Source of the DNA: Sarcina sp. DSM 11001
GTDB taxonomy: Bacteria; Bacillota; Clostridia; Lachnospirales; Lachnospiraceae
Length of the DNA: 64,000 nucleotides
Direction: 5' to 3'
Assembly (NCBI RefSeq): GCF_900101015.1
Contig: NZ_FNFZ01000005.1
Coordinates: 113,611 to 177,610, forward strand
The position numbers were made by a program, and so were the translations under genes. A model generated the notes under the pieces. That model saw nothing but the letters and a program-made list of their open reading frames with translations, was not told the DNA's origin and ran no database searches. Shown here in pieces: positions 53,695 through 62,075 of this stretch (within the stretch, counting starts at the first letter, position 1; each line of letters starts with the position of its first letter).

Positions 53695-53853
53695 ATGAAG
53701 TATGAATGTGGATTGTGCGGTTATATTTACGACCCTGCTACCGGCGATGAAGAGCATGGTTTAGCTGCCGGTGTAGCATTTGAAGATCTTCCCGACGATT
53801 GGGAATGTCCTCTTTGCGGCGCCGGAAAAGAAGAGTTTAAGCCTGCAGAATAA
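53695..53853 (+). CDS. Rubredoxin
   Basis: 52 residues after [27 protein letters not shown] at the start and [14 protein letters not shown] near the end. Two C-x2-C pairs (C5, C8 and the late pair) hold one iron. Small electron carrier used by anaerobes for oxygen or peroxide reduction and other redox steps. It lies next to EtfAB but is convergent with it. Confidence 0.97.
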   Translation: MKYECGLCGYIYDPATGDEEHGLAAGVAFEDLPDDWECPLCGAGKEEFKPAE

Positions 53854-53957
53854 GAACATAACAGACAAAACATTACGGCAAAACAATACAGACAAAAACA
53901 TTACAGGCAGGCAAAAGCGCCCTGTCGCAAAGCGTTTCGGCTTGTAAAGAAAAAATC

Positions 53958-54003
53958 AAAAAAGGGCAGTGGGGATGAGCAATCTCCCCACTGCCCCTTT
54001 TTT
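53958..54003. terminator. Bidirectional terminator between rubredoxin and EtfA
   Basis: GGGCAGTGGGGA and TCCCCACTGCCC with an 9-base loop, preceded by AAAAAA and followed by TTTTTT, so it works for both strands. Confidence 0.92.
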
Positions 54004-54028
54004 CAGTTTGTCTTCTCAGTCTGTCCGC

Positions 54029-54124
54029 CTGTTCCTTCTCTCCCGGCCTTCTTTGCGTCAGTTCTTTATCTCTCTGCCCCTTTTTGCATTTATTCCTTCA
54101 TCTCCCTGACCTTCTTTGTCAGTG
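54029..54124 (-). repeat. Echo of the etfA 3' end
   Basis: On the minus strand, CACTGACAAAGAAGGTCAGG continuing GAGATGAAGGAATAA (gene end) recurs about 60 bases downstream as AACTGACGCAAAGAAGGCCG continuing GGAGAGAAGGAACAG. Confidence 0.75.
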
Positions 54125-55067
54125 CAGGACAGATCACGTTCAGATCGGCAACGATCCCGTAATGGGCAACCCCAAAGATCGGTGCGTTGGGATCCGTATT
54201 TACCGCTACGATAATATCGGATTCCTTGATGCCGTTGACATGGGGGAGAGCGCCTGAAATACCAAAACCGATATACAGTTTCGGCGCAACCGTCTTTCCG
54301 GTTATACCGATCTGGTAATCTTTCGCGATCCAGCCCTCGTCTACAGCGGCCCGGCTTGCGCCGACACTGCCGCCAAGCGCAGCTGCCAGTTCATACAGCT
54401 GGCCGAATCCCTCCGCGCTGCCGACACCGCGGCCGCCCGCGACAATGATCTCCGCGTCCTCAATATTGGCTTTTGTCAGCTCATCGTCCGGGGTAAATCC
54501 CAGAAGCTGCGTGAGCAGGACCCCGGCAGGAATCTCGACAGCTTCTTCAATCACTTCTCCGCTTCTGCCGGTCTCAGGCTCTCCCAGCTTAAAGATGCCC
54601 GGCTTGAAGGTACCGATCATGGGATATTCTTCAATACAGATATTGGTATTGAGCCTGCCGTCATAGGACGGGCGGATCCAGTAAACACCGCTGCCCGTGG
54701 CGACTACGTCGGTACATTCACTGGCGATCCCGGCATGAAGACGCACACTTGCGGACGCCGCAAGATCCCGCCCCTCTGTCGTAGCACCGATCATCACGAT
54801 TTTCGGTTCATATTTTTCCGCCAGTTTTTCCAGAATAAACGCCGCGCTCTCAAAGAAAAACTTCTGCCGCACGGTCATGACCTGATCAGCGCCGTTCTCA
54901 AAAGCAGCCTTTACAGCCTCTTCCGGTTCCGGATCGATGATCACGGCAACAGCCTTTTCAGAACTTCCCTCTGCCAGGGCCTTTGCCTTCTGCATCATTT
55001 CAAGGCAGACCCTCTTCGGCCGGCCGCCGGACAATTCAAAAAACACCCAGATATTCTGATTGCTCAT
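54090..55067 (-). CDS. etfA: Electron transfer flavoprotein alpha subunit
   Basis: 325 residues from MSNQNIWVFFELSGG, start fixed by GAGGAGG. The FAD-binding end has GGRGVGSAEGFG, VGASRAAVDEGW and GFGISGALPHVNGI, IIVAVNTDPNAPIF, the usual EtfA signature. Operon partner of EtfB. No acyl-CoA dehydrogenase or other partner is adjacent, so the electron donor lies elsewhere in the genome. Confidence 0.95.
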   Translation of the reverse strand: MSNQNIWVFFELSGGRPKRVCLEMMQKAKALAEGSSEKAVAVIIDPEPEEAVKAAFENGADQVMTVRQKFFFESAAFILEKLAEKYEPKIVMIGATTEGRDLAASASVRLHAGIASECTDVVATGSGVYWIRPSYDGRLNTNICIEEYPMIGTFKPGIFKLGEPETGRSGEVIEEAVEIPAGVLLTQLLGFTPDDELTKANIEDAEIIVAGGRGVGSAEGFGQLYELAAALGGSVGASRAAVDEGWIAKDYQIGITGKTVAPKLYIGFGISGALPHVNGIKESDIIVAVNTDPNAPIFGVAHYGIVADLNVICPALTKKVREMKE

Positions 55068-55092
55068 GGTCTTCCTCCTCATATGCTTTTGA

Positions 55093-55869
55093 TCAAAAGG
55101 CCGCATGTCCCTGCAATATTCCAACAAGCTCCGCGACAGCTGCTTCCGGATCCTCACCCGGAATCATCTGCCCCTTTTCAAGGGCAGGCGGCGGGAACAG
55201 CCCCATAACCTTCGAGGGGCTCTTTAAGCTCTCTGCCGGAATCTGCAGCTTCTCATTATCCATCACTTCCACAACCAGCTTTTTGGACGCTGTCCTGCCT
55301 CTGATACTTGGCTTCCTCGGTGTATTGGCATCCTCCGTGACGGAACAGACCAGCGGAAATACCGCAGTCAGCTTCTCATATCCGGTCCCGGCCTTGCGGT
55401 CGATCGTCAGGCCCGCCTCTCCGATCTCTATCTTGCAGGCATTGGTAAGAATGCCGTACCCCAGCATCGTGCCGAGCTTGGCCGGCACCTGCCCGGTCAC
55501 ACCGTCGATCGTGCTGGAGCCGCAGAAAATGGCGTCATACGGACCGGTCGCGTCAATAGCAGCCTTCAATACAGAAGCTGTCGCCAGCGTGTCTGCTCCG
55601 GCGAAAGCCTTGTCCGTCAGCCGGTACGCTGCCTTTACGCCCAGGGAGACGGCTTCACGCAGAATGTCCTCGCTGCTCTCCGGCCCCATGGTCATGGCAG
55701 TGACCTCGCCGCCTCTGGCATCAGCCAGCGCCAATGCCGCTTCGATCGCATGACGATCCGACGGATTCATCATCTTGCCGACACCGCTTCTGTCGATCGT
55801 CAGTTTCTCACGATCGATCTTGATTTCGGAGACCACCGGAACTTCTTTTAATAATACAAGTATTTTCAT
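55093..55869 (-). CDS. etfB: Electron transfer flavoprotein beta subunit
   Basis: 258 residues. MKILVLLKEVPVVSEIKID, the long AIEAALALADARGGEVTAMT and FCGSSTIDGVTGQVPAKLG match EtfB. It binds AMP or FAD at the interface with EtfA. ATG 55869 is chosen over 55902 for its MKI start and GAAAGAGG site. Confidence 0.94.
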   Translation of the reverse strand: MKILVLLKEVPVVSEIKIDREKLTIDRSGVGKMMNPSDRHAIEAALALADARGGEVTAMTMGPESSEDILREAVSLGVKAAYRLTDKAFAGADTLATASVLKAAIDATGPYDAIFCGSSTIDGVTGQVPAKLGTMLGYGILTNACKIEIGEAGLTIDRKAGTGYEKLTAVFPLVCSVTEDANTPRKPSIRGRTASKKLVVEVMDNEKLQIPAESLKSPSKVMGLFPPPALEKGQMIPGEDPEAAVAELVGILQGHAAF

Positions 55870-56137
55870 GGCACCCTCTTTCAATAGAAAACAAGAAAAC
55901 ATAAAAACGGGAAAACGACTAAATGCTAGCAGTTATTCAACTATAAAAATAATAAAACAGCTGTACAGAGAAAACAAGTAGGTACTAAAATTTCCCCTGA
56001 TGTCCGCCTGGAGGGACATCTGAAGTGCTATCTTGAGACCAGGAAGAGGTCAGGAAAGGACAGCCGCCCTTTGTGAGAAAGATTTGAATGTATATAAATG
56101 TATATAAAATTTGTTGAAGAAAAAAGGAGGGAATATC
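55870..56137. other. Divergent spacer between etfB and a hypothetical gene
   Basis: 268 bases; AT-rich around 55930-55980 and a weak hairpin GATGTCC/GGGACATC near 56002-56025. Probably promoters for both sides; no gene recognised. Confidence 0.4.
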
Positions 56138-56683
56138 ATGAGCTCTGTCATCGGATACATGCCTATGCCCGCCGGCTTCCCCTATGCGGACGTTTATAAA
56201 AAGGGACGCCCACGGCATGGGATCCCGGGAAAACTGGCTACCTATGATACATTCTATATAAAACATCCGCCCATGGAAAACCGCCGCCGGGCAAAGATAT
56301 TTGCCCCCTTTGACGCGCTCCGGGGATTTAATGACGCGATTGCCGCAAAGCGGGTCCTCTACGAAGACCAGAGGGAGCTTACGGAAAAAGAGATTGAAGA
56401 TCTTGACCGCGAAATGACCCTCCTGCAGAAACTGGCAGACAGCAGGCGCCGGTCAGGAGAAAAGCCCCCGTCGATCTGCATCACCTATTTCCAGCCCTGT
56501 CAGGATCCGGAGAGCGACGCCTTCGGCAAAAAGGGGGCCTATGAGACTCTTACAGGCCGTCTCCGGAAGATCGATCCTCTGCAGCGCAGGATCATCCTTG
56601 ACACGGGAGAAGCCGCCTTTCATACGATCCTGAAAATTGAGGGATTTAATAAAATTGAAGGATTTAATGATGAAAGGATTTAA
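56138..56683 (+). CDS. Uncharacterised protein, YolD-like pattern
   Basis: 181 residues after AAAGGAGGG. The central part MENRRRAKIFAPFDALRGF and the end DPLQRRIILDTGEAAFHTILKI resemble the YolD family, proteins linked to UV damage response in Bacillus, but the similarity is loose. A coiled-coil-prone middle (LTEKEIEDLDREMTLLQ) separates the two parts. The last 20 residues include the repeat IEGFNKIEGFN, created by tandem repeats that run beyond the stop. Confidence 0.6.
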   Translation: MSSVIGYMPMPAGFPYADVYKKGRPRHGIPGKLATYDTFYIKHPPMENRRRAKIFAPFDALRGFNDAIAAKRVLYEDQRELTEKEIEDLDREMTLLQKLADSRRRSGEKPPSICITYFQPCQDPESDAFGKKGAYETLTGRLRKIDPLQRRIILDTGEAAFHTILKIEGFNKIEGFNDERI

Positions 56684-56748
56684 TGACGAAAGGGTTTAAT
56701 GATGAAAGGACCTAATAATGAAAGGGTTTAAAATTGAAGTAGAAGGAT
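56641..56748 (+). repeat. Tandem repeat crossing the stop of the YolD-like gene
   Basis: About six units near GAAAGGATTTAATGAT (16 bases) start inside the gene and continue 60 bases beyond TAA. The repeat changes the C-terminus, so the array affects the protein and not only the intergenic DNA. Confidence 0.85.
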
Positions 56749-56757
56749 TGTACAGAG

Positions 56758-56788
56758 AAGGATCATCCCGATAAGACGGATGATCCTT
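56758..56788 (+). terminator. Hairpin after the YolD-like gene
   Basis: AAGGATCATCC pairs with GGATGATCCTT over a nine-base loop. The following T-run is short (TTAA), so it may be weak. Confidence 0.6.
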
Positions 56789-56878
56789 TAACCTCAATCT
56801 GACGTCTCCATTTAAAGTGCTCTGCCTGCTATGGCTTCTTTCACGGCAATGTGCTATTCTGTCCACAGGAGGATCGCC

Positions 56879-57310
56879 ATGCTTGATACGTTCGTTTATA
56901 GATTTAAAAACCAGATCTGCTTCTATGTTGTCGGCACCAGGGAAGCCATACAGGATCTGTCTGCTTACGTGAATGCGCAGCAGAATACAAAGCACTTTTC
57001 CATCATGGATTTCGTGAAAAGAATCCAGTTCCACAATGTGTACTGCTGCGTGATAGCAGAAACCTTCCCTTACCGGATTCTCGAATTATACCTGATGATA
57101 AAACTGAGGATCAGAAAACGCCTGATCGACTTCGACAACTATCTGGAAGCCTTCTGTATTGCACATCCGGAGGAAGCCTGTAAAACTCTGCCCTTCCCCA
57201 GGGACGGCCTGGTTTCTGTCGTTAAGGGCAATCACTGGTTTTCAATCTATGAATCGGATGAGGCAGACGTCATCCAAAGGATCCTGAATGCTCCGGAGAA
57301 GGACGGATAA
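56879..57310 (+). CDS. Uncharacterised protein, 143 residues
   Basis: From ATG 56879 with AGGAGG 6 bases upstream. MLDTFVYRFKNQICFYVVGT and ILELYLMIKLRIRKRLIDFD suggest a mixed alpha-beta cytoplasmic protein with many aromatic residues; two cysteines sit in VYCCVIAE. No family recognised. It is convergent with the DUF956 gene of the PTS. Confidence 0.65.
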   Translation: MLDTFVYRFKNQICFYVVGTREAIQDLSAYVNAQQNTKHFSIMDFVKRIQFHNVYCCVIAETFPYRILELYLMIKLRIRKRLIDFDNYLEAFCIAHPEEACKTLPFPRDGLVSVVKGNHWFSIYESDEADVIQRILNAPEKDG

Positions 57311-57370
57311 TCCTTCTTCCCTTTTGTTTATCTCCTCTCCGCAGCCGGATCTCTTATCTTTACTTCATCC

Positions 57371-57745
57371 TTATTTGCCAGACCGGGCTTTTATGCCGCG
57401 GCTGAGCTTCTGTACTGCGGTCAGGGCCCTGGTCATATGGTCTGCCGGCACGTGTTCCCGGCAGGCACGGAGCAAGGGTTTTGTATTTTTTCCGGCAGAA
57501 AAGCGAAAATTCCCGTTGTGCCTGGTCTGCACTTCAAAGCGAGGGATCCATCTCCCGCCGAACGCAACATCCGCGACGATATAGTCGATCTCCTCCCAGG
57601 GGATCTGTATGTAATTCTCGACGTTTCTGTCATCATAAAATTCAAAGGACTTATCCCCGACCATAATCTTGCCGTAATTCTGCAGACCAAGAAAAGAAGT
57701 CCCGTTGCAGACATATTCAACCGTCTTGTTCATCGATTCTGCCAT
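57371..57745 (-). CDS. DUF956 family protein (ManO-like)
   Basis: 124 residues. MAESMNKTVEYVCNGTSFLG and IPWEEIDYIVADVAFGGRWI are typical of DUF956, a PH-like protein coded after mannose-type PTS IID genes in Firmicutes and thought to regulate the operon. AGGAGA precedes the ATG. It is the last gene of the pts operon; the 160-base gap to the IID gene is filled with 29-base tandem repeats. Confidence 0.85.
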   Translation of the reverse strand: MAESMNKTVEYVCNGTSFLGLQNYGKIMVGDKSFEFYDDRNVENYIQIPWEEIDYIVADVAFGGRWIPRFEVQTRHNGNFRFSAGKNTKPLLRACREHVPADHMTRALTAVQKLSRGIKARSGK

Positions 57746-57816
57746 TTCGAATCTCCTGACACGCCCCCGCAGCAGCATGAGCCGTCTGCGGGGGCGCCCT
57801 TTAAACATATTCAATT

Positions 57817-57932
57817 CTTACATGATCACCCTCACGTGGAAAAGACTCTCATGATCCCAATCAAATGGAGAACTCTTACATGATTCCAATCACGCGCAGA
57901 ACACTTACATGATCCCGATCACGTGCAGAACG
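57817..57932 (-). repeat. Four exact-period 29-bp echoes of the IID gene end
   Basis: Units at 57904-57932, 57875-57903, 57846-57874 and 57817-57845 (minus strand CGTTCTGCACGTGATCGGGA continuing TCATGTAAG, and so on). The first contains the last eight codons and TAA of the IID gene; the others lie beyond the stop with substitutions but no indels. Because 29 is not a multiple of 3, the copies are out of frame. Confidence 0.95.
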
Positions 57933-58819
57933 ATACCTACGACAAAGAGGCCGAGGATGATGACGATCGGGGAGACCTTCTTCTTGAGCAGGTACATGCA
58001 CAGGAAGGTCAACAGCAGGCCTGCAAGGCCGGGTACCAGGGAATTCAGGTTGTCCTGCATTGTGGTAACCTTGACAGGATCCAGGGCCATGCCGGAGGTA
58101 TACTGCATGAAGGCACTCTTGATGCCCTCGCCGCCCAGCGGAAGGCTTTCCCAGTCAATGAATGCGCCCTCGGAGAGAGTAACCTTGGAGACGACGAAGG
58201 GGAAACCGACGTTGACCCAGCGCTGAACCAGGGCACCCAGGACAAACATACCCAGGATGGAAGCGCCCTGTGTGACCTTCTGCAGAAGGCCGCCGGAAAG
58301 GTCTTTGGTGATCGCAGTACCGGCTTTATAGCCGAACTCCTGTGTATACCACAGGAATGCATAACGGATAACATTCCAGAGGACGAAGAAAAGGATAGGT
58401 CCGAGGATGTTGCCGCTCATTGCGAAGGAAGCAGCCAGAGCACCGAGGATGGGACGTACGGTGAACCAGAAAATAGGATCGCCGACACCTGCGAGAGGTC
58501 CCATCATACCGACCTTGACACCCTGGATCGCAGCGTCATCGACCGGTGCGCCGTTTGCGCGGTCCTCCTCCAGCGCCATAGTAACGCCGAGGATGGGAGC
58601 GCCCACATAAGGCTGTGTATTGAAGAACTCGAGATGGCGCTTGAGGGCTGCCGCCTGATCTTCTTTCGTAGAGTAAAGTCTTTTGATCGCGGGGATCATT
58701 GCGTAGCAGAAACCGCCGTTCTGCATACGCTCATAGTTCCAGGATCCCTGAAGGAATGTGGAACGCCAGCATACAGAAATTCTGTCCTGTTTTGTTAAAG
58801 AGACATTCTTTTCAGCCAT
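57905..58819 (-). CDS. Mannose-family PTS IID component
   Basis: 304 residues. WRSTFLQGSWNYERMQNGGF and VGMMGPLAGVGDPIFWF are the IID signature; the C-terminal half holds the transmembrane helices and ends VVGIVLHVIGIM. It forms the membrane channel with IIC. The N-terminus of the operon is IIAB. GGAGG precedes the ATG. Confidence 0.95.
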   Translation of the reverse strand: MAEKNVSLTKQDRISVCWRSTFLQGSWNYERMQNGGFCYAMIPAIKRLYSTKEDQAAALKRHLEFFNTQPYVGAPILGVTMALEEDRANGAPVDDAAIQGVKVGMMGPLAGVGDPIFWFTVRPILGALAASFAMSGNILGPILFFVLWNVIRYAFLWYTQEFGYKAGTAITKDLSGGLLQKVTQGASILGMFVLGALVQRWVNVGFPFVVSKVTLSEGAFIDWESLPLGGEGIKSAFMQYTSGMALDPVKVTTMQDNLNSLVPGLAGLLLTFLCMYLLKKKVSPIVIILGLFVVGIVLHVIGIM

Positions 58820-58836
58820 TGCGTATTACCTCCTTC

Positions 58837-59643
58837 TCAATAATCGTTCAGGATATCGCCAAGGGGGTCACCGCTGCCGCCTGCCGCTGAGCCGCCTGCT
58901 GCACTGCCGCCTTTTTCAGACAGGTTCAGATAAATGAAAGCGATCGCGACTGCGATAATACCAAGGCCGATGAGGGTCAGGTTGGAAATAGCTGCAAGTG
59001 CAAAGCCGATGAAGAAGAAAGGCCACACTTCAGCAGTTGCCATCATGTTGATAACAAGTGCATAACCGACTGCAACGACCATGCCGCCGCCGATGGACAT
59101 ACCCTCTGTCAGCCATGCGGGCATGCTGTTCAGAAGATTTGAAACAACCTCAGCGGGGACGACGCAAAGGGCAGCTGCGGGGATCGCAATACGAAGGCCC
59201 TGCATGAAGATCGCGCCCCACTGCAGGATCTCGATCTTGCGGAAATCAGCGTTCTCAGCAGCTCTGTCCATGCCATGGACGATCGGGACTGCCAGTGTAC
59301 GGGCAACCATGGTCAGGAACAGACCGGCGACTGCCAGCGGGATCGCGACTGCGATAGCCGTGGAAGCGCCCTGTGCGCCCTGTCCGCCCTTCATCAGGAT
59401 GATGGCAGATGCAACGGAAGCCAGTGCCGCGTCAGGAGCAACTGCCGCGCCGATGTTTGCCCAGCCCATTGCGATCATCTGAAGGGAGCCGCCGAGGATG
59501 ATGCCTGCCACAGGCTGTCCGCAGACGATGCCGATCAGTGTGCAGGCCACGAGAGGCTGATGGAACTGAAATTCATCCAGAATACCTTCCATGCCTGCAA
59601 AAAAAGCTACGATAATGACCAACACTATGGATATAGCGTTCAT
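58837..59643 (-). CDS. Mannose-family PTS IIC component
   Basis: 268 residues with about seven hydrophobic segments; FAGMEGILDEFQFHQPLVAC and GGSLQMIAMGWANIGAAVAP are IIC hallmarks. The C-terminal tail (about 245-268) is unusually Gly/Ser/Ala-rich (GGSAAGGSAAGGSG) and may be a flexible linker. Couples sugar movement to phosphorylation by IIB. Confidence 0.95.
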   Translation of the reverse strand: MNAISIVLVIIVAFFAGMEGILDEFQFHQPLVACTLIGIVCGQPVAGIILGGSLQMIAMGWANIGAAVAPDAALASVASAIILMKGGQGAQGASTAIAVAIPLAVAGLFLTMVARTLAVPIVHGMDRAAENADFRKIEILQWGAIFMQGLRIAIPAAALCVVPAEVVSNLLNSMPAWLTEGMSIGGGMVVAVGYALVINMMATAEVWPFFFIGFALAAISNLTLIGLGIIAVAIAFIYLNLSEKGGSAAGGSAAGGSGDPLGDILNDY

Positions 59644-59688
59644 ATATTACCTCCAAATACAGTTCATGTTCGTGTCACATCGCTATGA

Positions 59689-60684
59689 TTATGCGTTTGC
59701 AAGCTCAGCGCGTGCCTTCTCTACGATTGCGTCCATGTCCTCTCTGTTATCAGCAGGAACCTTGCGGACATCAAACTTGATGCCGAGTTTCTTGAGTTCA
59801 TCAAAGGTTTCGACATCTTCCTTACCGAGAGAAAGGACCTTATTGACTGCCACTTTGCCAAGTGAATGTGCCATGGAACCGACGTTGATCTCCTTGATGT
59901 CGACGCCGCCCTTGATCGCGCGGAGTGCATCCTGCGGTGTCTCGAACAGAAGCAGTGCTTTGGTTGCTCCGAATCTGGGATCCTTAGCGACCTGAATGAT
60001 CTTGTCGATCGGAACAACGTTTGCCTTGACTCCGGGCGGTGCCGCCTGCTCGATCAGAGTCTTACGCAGATCATCGTGGGCAACTCCGTCAGAGCAGACA
60101 ATGATGCGGGTCGGCTGAGTGGCCTTGGACCACGCCGTTGCAACCTGGCCGTGAAGAAGACGGGAATCGATGCGGGCAAGAACGTATTTGATATGGCCGT
60201 CTCCAAGGACTGTTCCCGGAGGAATAGCACCTGTGGGCTCTGCACCGCCTGCAGGTGCTGCAGGTGCAGGAGCTTCGTCAGCGGGCATCAGAGACTCAGG
60301 ATGAGTCACAATACCCTCTCTGGCAGCACTTACGATTGCCGTAGCAACCTCTCCGGCCGTTTCAAAATCATCTCTTGCTCCATACGCTTCCGCGATCATA
60401 GGCAGGTTCATGCCTGTCACGATCGCCCATCCGGGATGGTCGGCGCTCAGCAGGAAGATCTGGTTATAAGGCGTACCGGCGAACAGGTCGCACATGAACA
60501 GCACGTTCTCAGGATCTTCGAGCTCCGCAACCGCTTTCTGGATCTTCTCGCGCAGGTCATCCGGCGTCTCGCCGTTGTGGAAAGTAACAGGCGTCACATC
60601 ATCTGCTTCACCGAAAACCATGCATGCAGAGGAATAGATGCCTGTCGCAAAGTCACCATGACTTGCAAGGATAATCCCTACCAT
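59689..60684 (-). CDS. Mannose-family PTS IIAB fusion component
   Basis: 331 residues from MVGIILASHGDFATGI, with GGGAG upstream. Active histidine of IIA is in ILASHGDFA (His9); the IIB domain begins VLARIDSRLLHGQVATAWSK with its active histidine. An Ala/Pro/Gly linker (about 131-155) joins the two. It takes phosphate from HPr and passes it to the sugar. Promoter at 60757-60786. The substrate could be mannose, glucose, fructose, sorbose or an amino sugar. Confidence 0.95.
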   Translation of the reverse strand: MVGIILASHGDFATGIYSSACMVFGEADDVTPVTFHNGETPDDLREKIQKAVAELEDPENVLFMCDLFAGTPYNQIFLLSADHPGWAIVTGMNLPMIAEAYGARDDFETAGEVATAIVSAAREGIVTHPESLMPADEAPAPAAPAGGAEPTGAIPPGTVLGDGHIKYVLARIDSRLLHGQVATAWSKATQPTRIIVCSDGVAHDDLRKTLIEQAAPPGVKANVVPIDKIIQVAKDPRFGATKALLLFETPQDALRAIKGGVDIKEINVGSMAHSLGKVAVNKVLSLGKEDVETFDELKKLGIKFDVRKVPADNREDMDAIVEKARAELANA

Positions 60685-60756
60685 TATTAAACTCCCTTCT
60701 GTTTCATTAGTTGTGTATATGGACTCATAACACAAGCATGTATGGATAACAACTCT

Positions 60757-60786
60757 ATTATATGGTTTATACATTTTTAATGTCAA
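60757..60786 (-). promoter_or_regulatory. Promoter of the mannose-type PTS operon
   Basis: On the minus strand TTGACA and TATAAT are separated by 18 bases, a near-consensus vegetative promoter. No PRD regulator or sigma-54 box (as for many man operons) was seen upstream. Confidence 0.75.
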
Positions 60787-60910
60787 TATAATTCTTTTTT
60801 CAGTATTATTAACGAAAAAAAACGGTTATTTACTGCTTACTTTGGCAATGAAGCTTTGGAAGTCTCGCCTTTTTATTGCACTTTCGCCTCCAAAATAGTA
60901 TCATATTAAC

Positions 60911-60960
60911 AATGCAGCACTAATATCAGCAATGCAGCACTAATATCAGCAATGCAGCAC
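60911..60960 (+). repeat. 20-bp tandem repeat, 2.5 copies
   Basis: AATGCAGCACTAATATCAGC repeated exactly twice plus AATGCAGCAC. It lies 34 bases before the start of the first cNMP-binding gene, in the 309-base spacer with the divergent PTS operon; it may be a binding site for a regulator or a slippage product. No other gene is seen in the spacer. Confidence 0.92.
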
Positions 60961-60993
60961 TATAGTTTTATTTAACGGGAGGTATGAATACAT

Positions 60994-61461
60994 ATGGGTG
61001 TTAAAACCTTTTCTCGCGGTGATATCATTTTCCGGCAGGGCGATCCCGGGGATTGCATGTTTGATATTCAGTCCGGGGCTGTGGACATTTATGTGAATTT
61101 TGGCGGGACCAATGAAAAGAAGATCGCCGGGCTGTCCGCTGGAGATCTTTTCGGAGAAATGAGCCTCATCGATTACTCTCCCCGCTCAGCTACAGCAGTA
61201 GTCAGTGCGGATGACACTGAAATAAGGGATATCTCCAAGGACGAGTTCGTGGCTTTTTTCAAGAAAGAGCCTATCAAAATCATCAATCTTCTGCAGCAGA
61301 TGTGTGACCGCGTTACAAAAACAACTCAGGATTACCTGGAGGCTTGCCGGACTCTTTATGAGCGTCAGGAGACCGGTGCGGAAAAGGATGCGGATCTGCA
61401 GGCCAGAATCCGGAAATTTTCCAATCTGCACAAGGATTTCGATTCTCGTGTGAATGCTTAA
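60994..61461 (+). CDS. Cyclic-nucleotide-binding protein 1 (stand-alone)
   Basis: 155 residues: a single cNMP-binding beta-barrel with FSRGDIIFRQGDPGDCMFDI, the phosphate-binding cassette GDLFGEMSLIDYSPRSATAVV-like with Arg in SPRSAT, and a C-terminal helical segment about 95-155. It has no HTH and no channel or kinase domain, so it is a receptor only. The pair with the next gene and the downstream cyclase suggests a local cAMP or cGMP circuit. Confidence 0.88.
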   Translation: MGVKTFSRGDIIFRQGDPGDCMFDIQSGAVDIYVNFGGTNEKKIAGLSAGDLFGEMSLIDYSPRSATAVVSADDTEIRDISKDEFVAFFKKEPIKIINLLQQMCDRVTKTTQDYLEACRTLYERQETGAEKDADLQARIRKFSNLHKDFDSRVNA

Positions 61462-61475
61462 AGGGAGGTCTTATC

Positions 61476-61859
61476 ATGAACAGTAAAGAATTTAAGAGCG
61501 GTCAGGTAATCTTTAAGCAGGGGGATTCAGAGCTCTGCATGTACGATATCCAGAAAGGCAGGGTCGGTATTTATTCCGAATACGGCACACCGGCGGAAAA
61601 GCTGATCGCGGAGCTTTCCATTGGAGAAGTCGTCGGAGACAGAGGCCTGCTTGAGCGCACCCCCCGCTCTGCCACTGCTGTTGCTCTCGAGGACGACACC
61701 ATCCTTATGGAGATCAGGGAGGAAAACCTGAAAGATTACTTCCTGAAGGAGCCTGAAAAGCTCCTCCTGCTCATGCGCAATCTCAGCGATCGTCTTCGCA
61801 AGATCAATGGCAAACTTGCAGATGTCTGCCGCAAAATCTATGAGGCTGAAAACGCCTGA
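61476..61859 (+). CDS. Cyclic-nucleotide-binding protein 2 (stand-alone)
   Basis: 127 residues, a paralog of the preceding protein: FKSGQVIFKQGDSELCMYDI, and the cassette GDRGLLERTPRSATAVALED with the conserved Arg. Compared with protein 1 the cassette Glu is kept in a shifted context (SIGEVVGDRG). No output domain. It starts 14 bases after protein 1, so both are coupled. Confidence 0.87.
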   Translation: MNSKEFKSGQVIFKQGDSELCMYDIQKGRVGIYSEYGTPAEKLIAELSIGEVVGDRGLLERTPRSATAVALEDDTILMEIREENLKDYFLKEPEKLLLLMRNLSDRLRKINGKLADVCRKIYEAENA

Positions 61860-61903
61860 AAACCCGCGATCCATTGATCCATTACACCAGCTGTGTCAAA
61901 CAG

Positions 61904-61941
61904 ACTCCCGCGCGGCGGTACTGCCCTGCACGGGAGTTTTC
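61904..61941 (+). terminator. Weak terminator after the cNMP-binding genes
   Basis: ACTCCCG and CGGGAGT around a GC-rich loop, followed by TTTTCC. It would separate the receptor pair from the MBL-cyclase pair, so the two pairs could be partly independent. Confidence 0.6.
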
Positions 61942-62075
61942 CTATTACAAGAAATAAATCAAGAGTAAATCAGGTATTGCAGGAACGGAGCGGTTACATA
62001 AGAGTAAAATATAGATCACAAGTGTAACAGGTTTTCAGGAGTAATACAGGTACTGTTAAAGGAGAAAAAGCGAAA

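Noticed and set aside
60994..61859. CRP/FNR-type transcription factors
   Set aside because: Both proteins stop after the cNMP-binding domain and a helix; no winged-helix DNA-binding domain is present.
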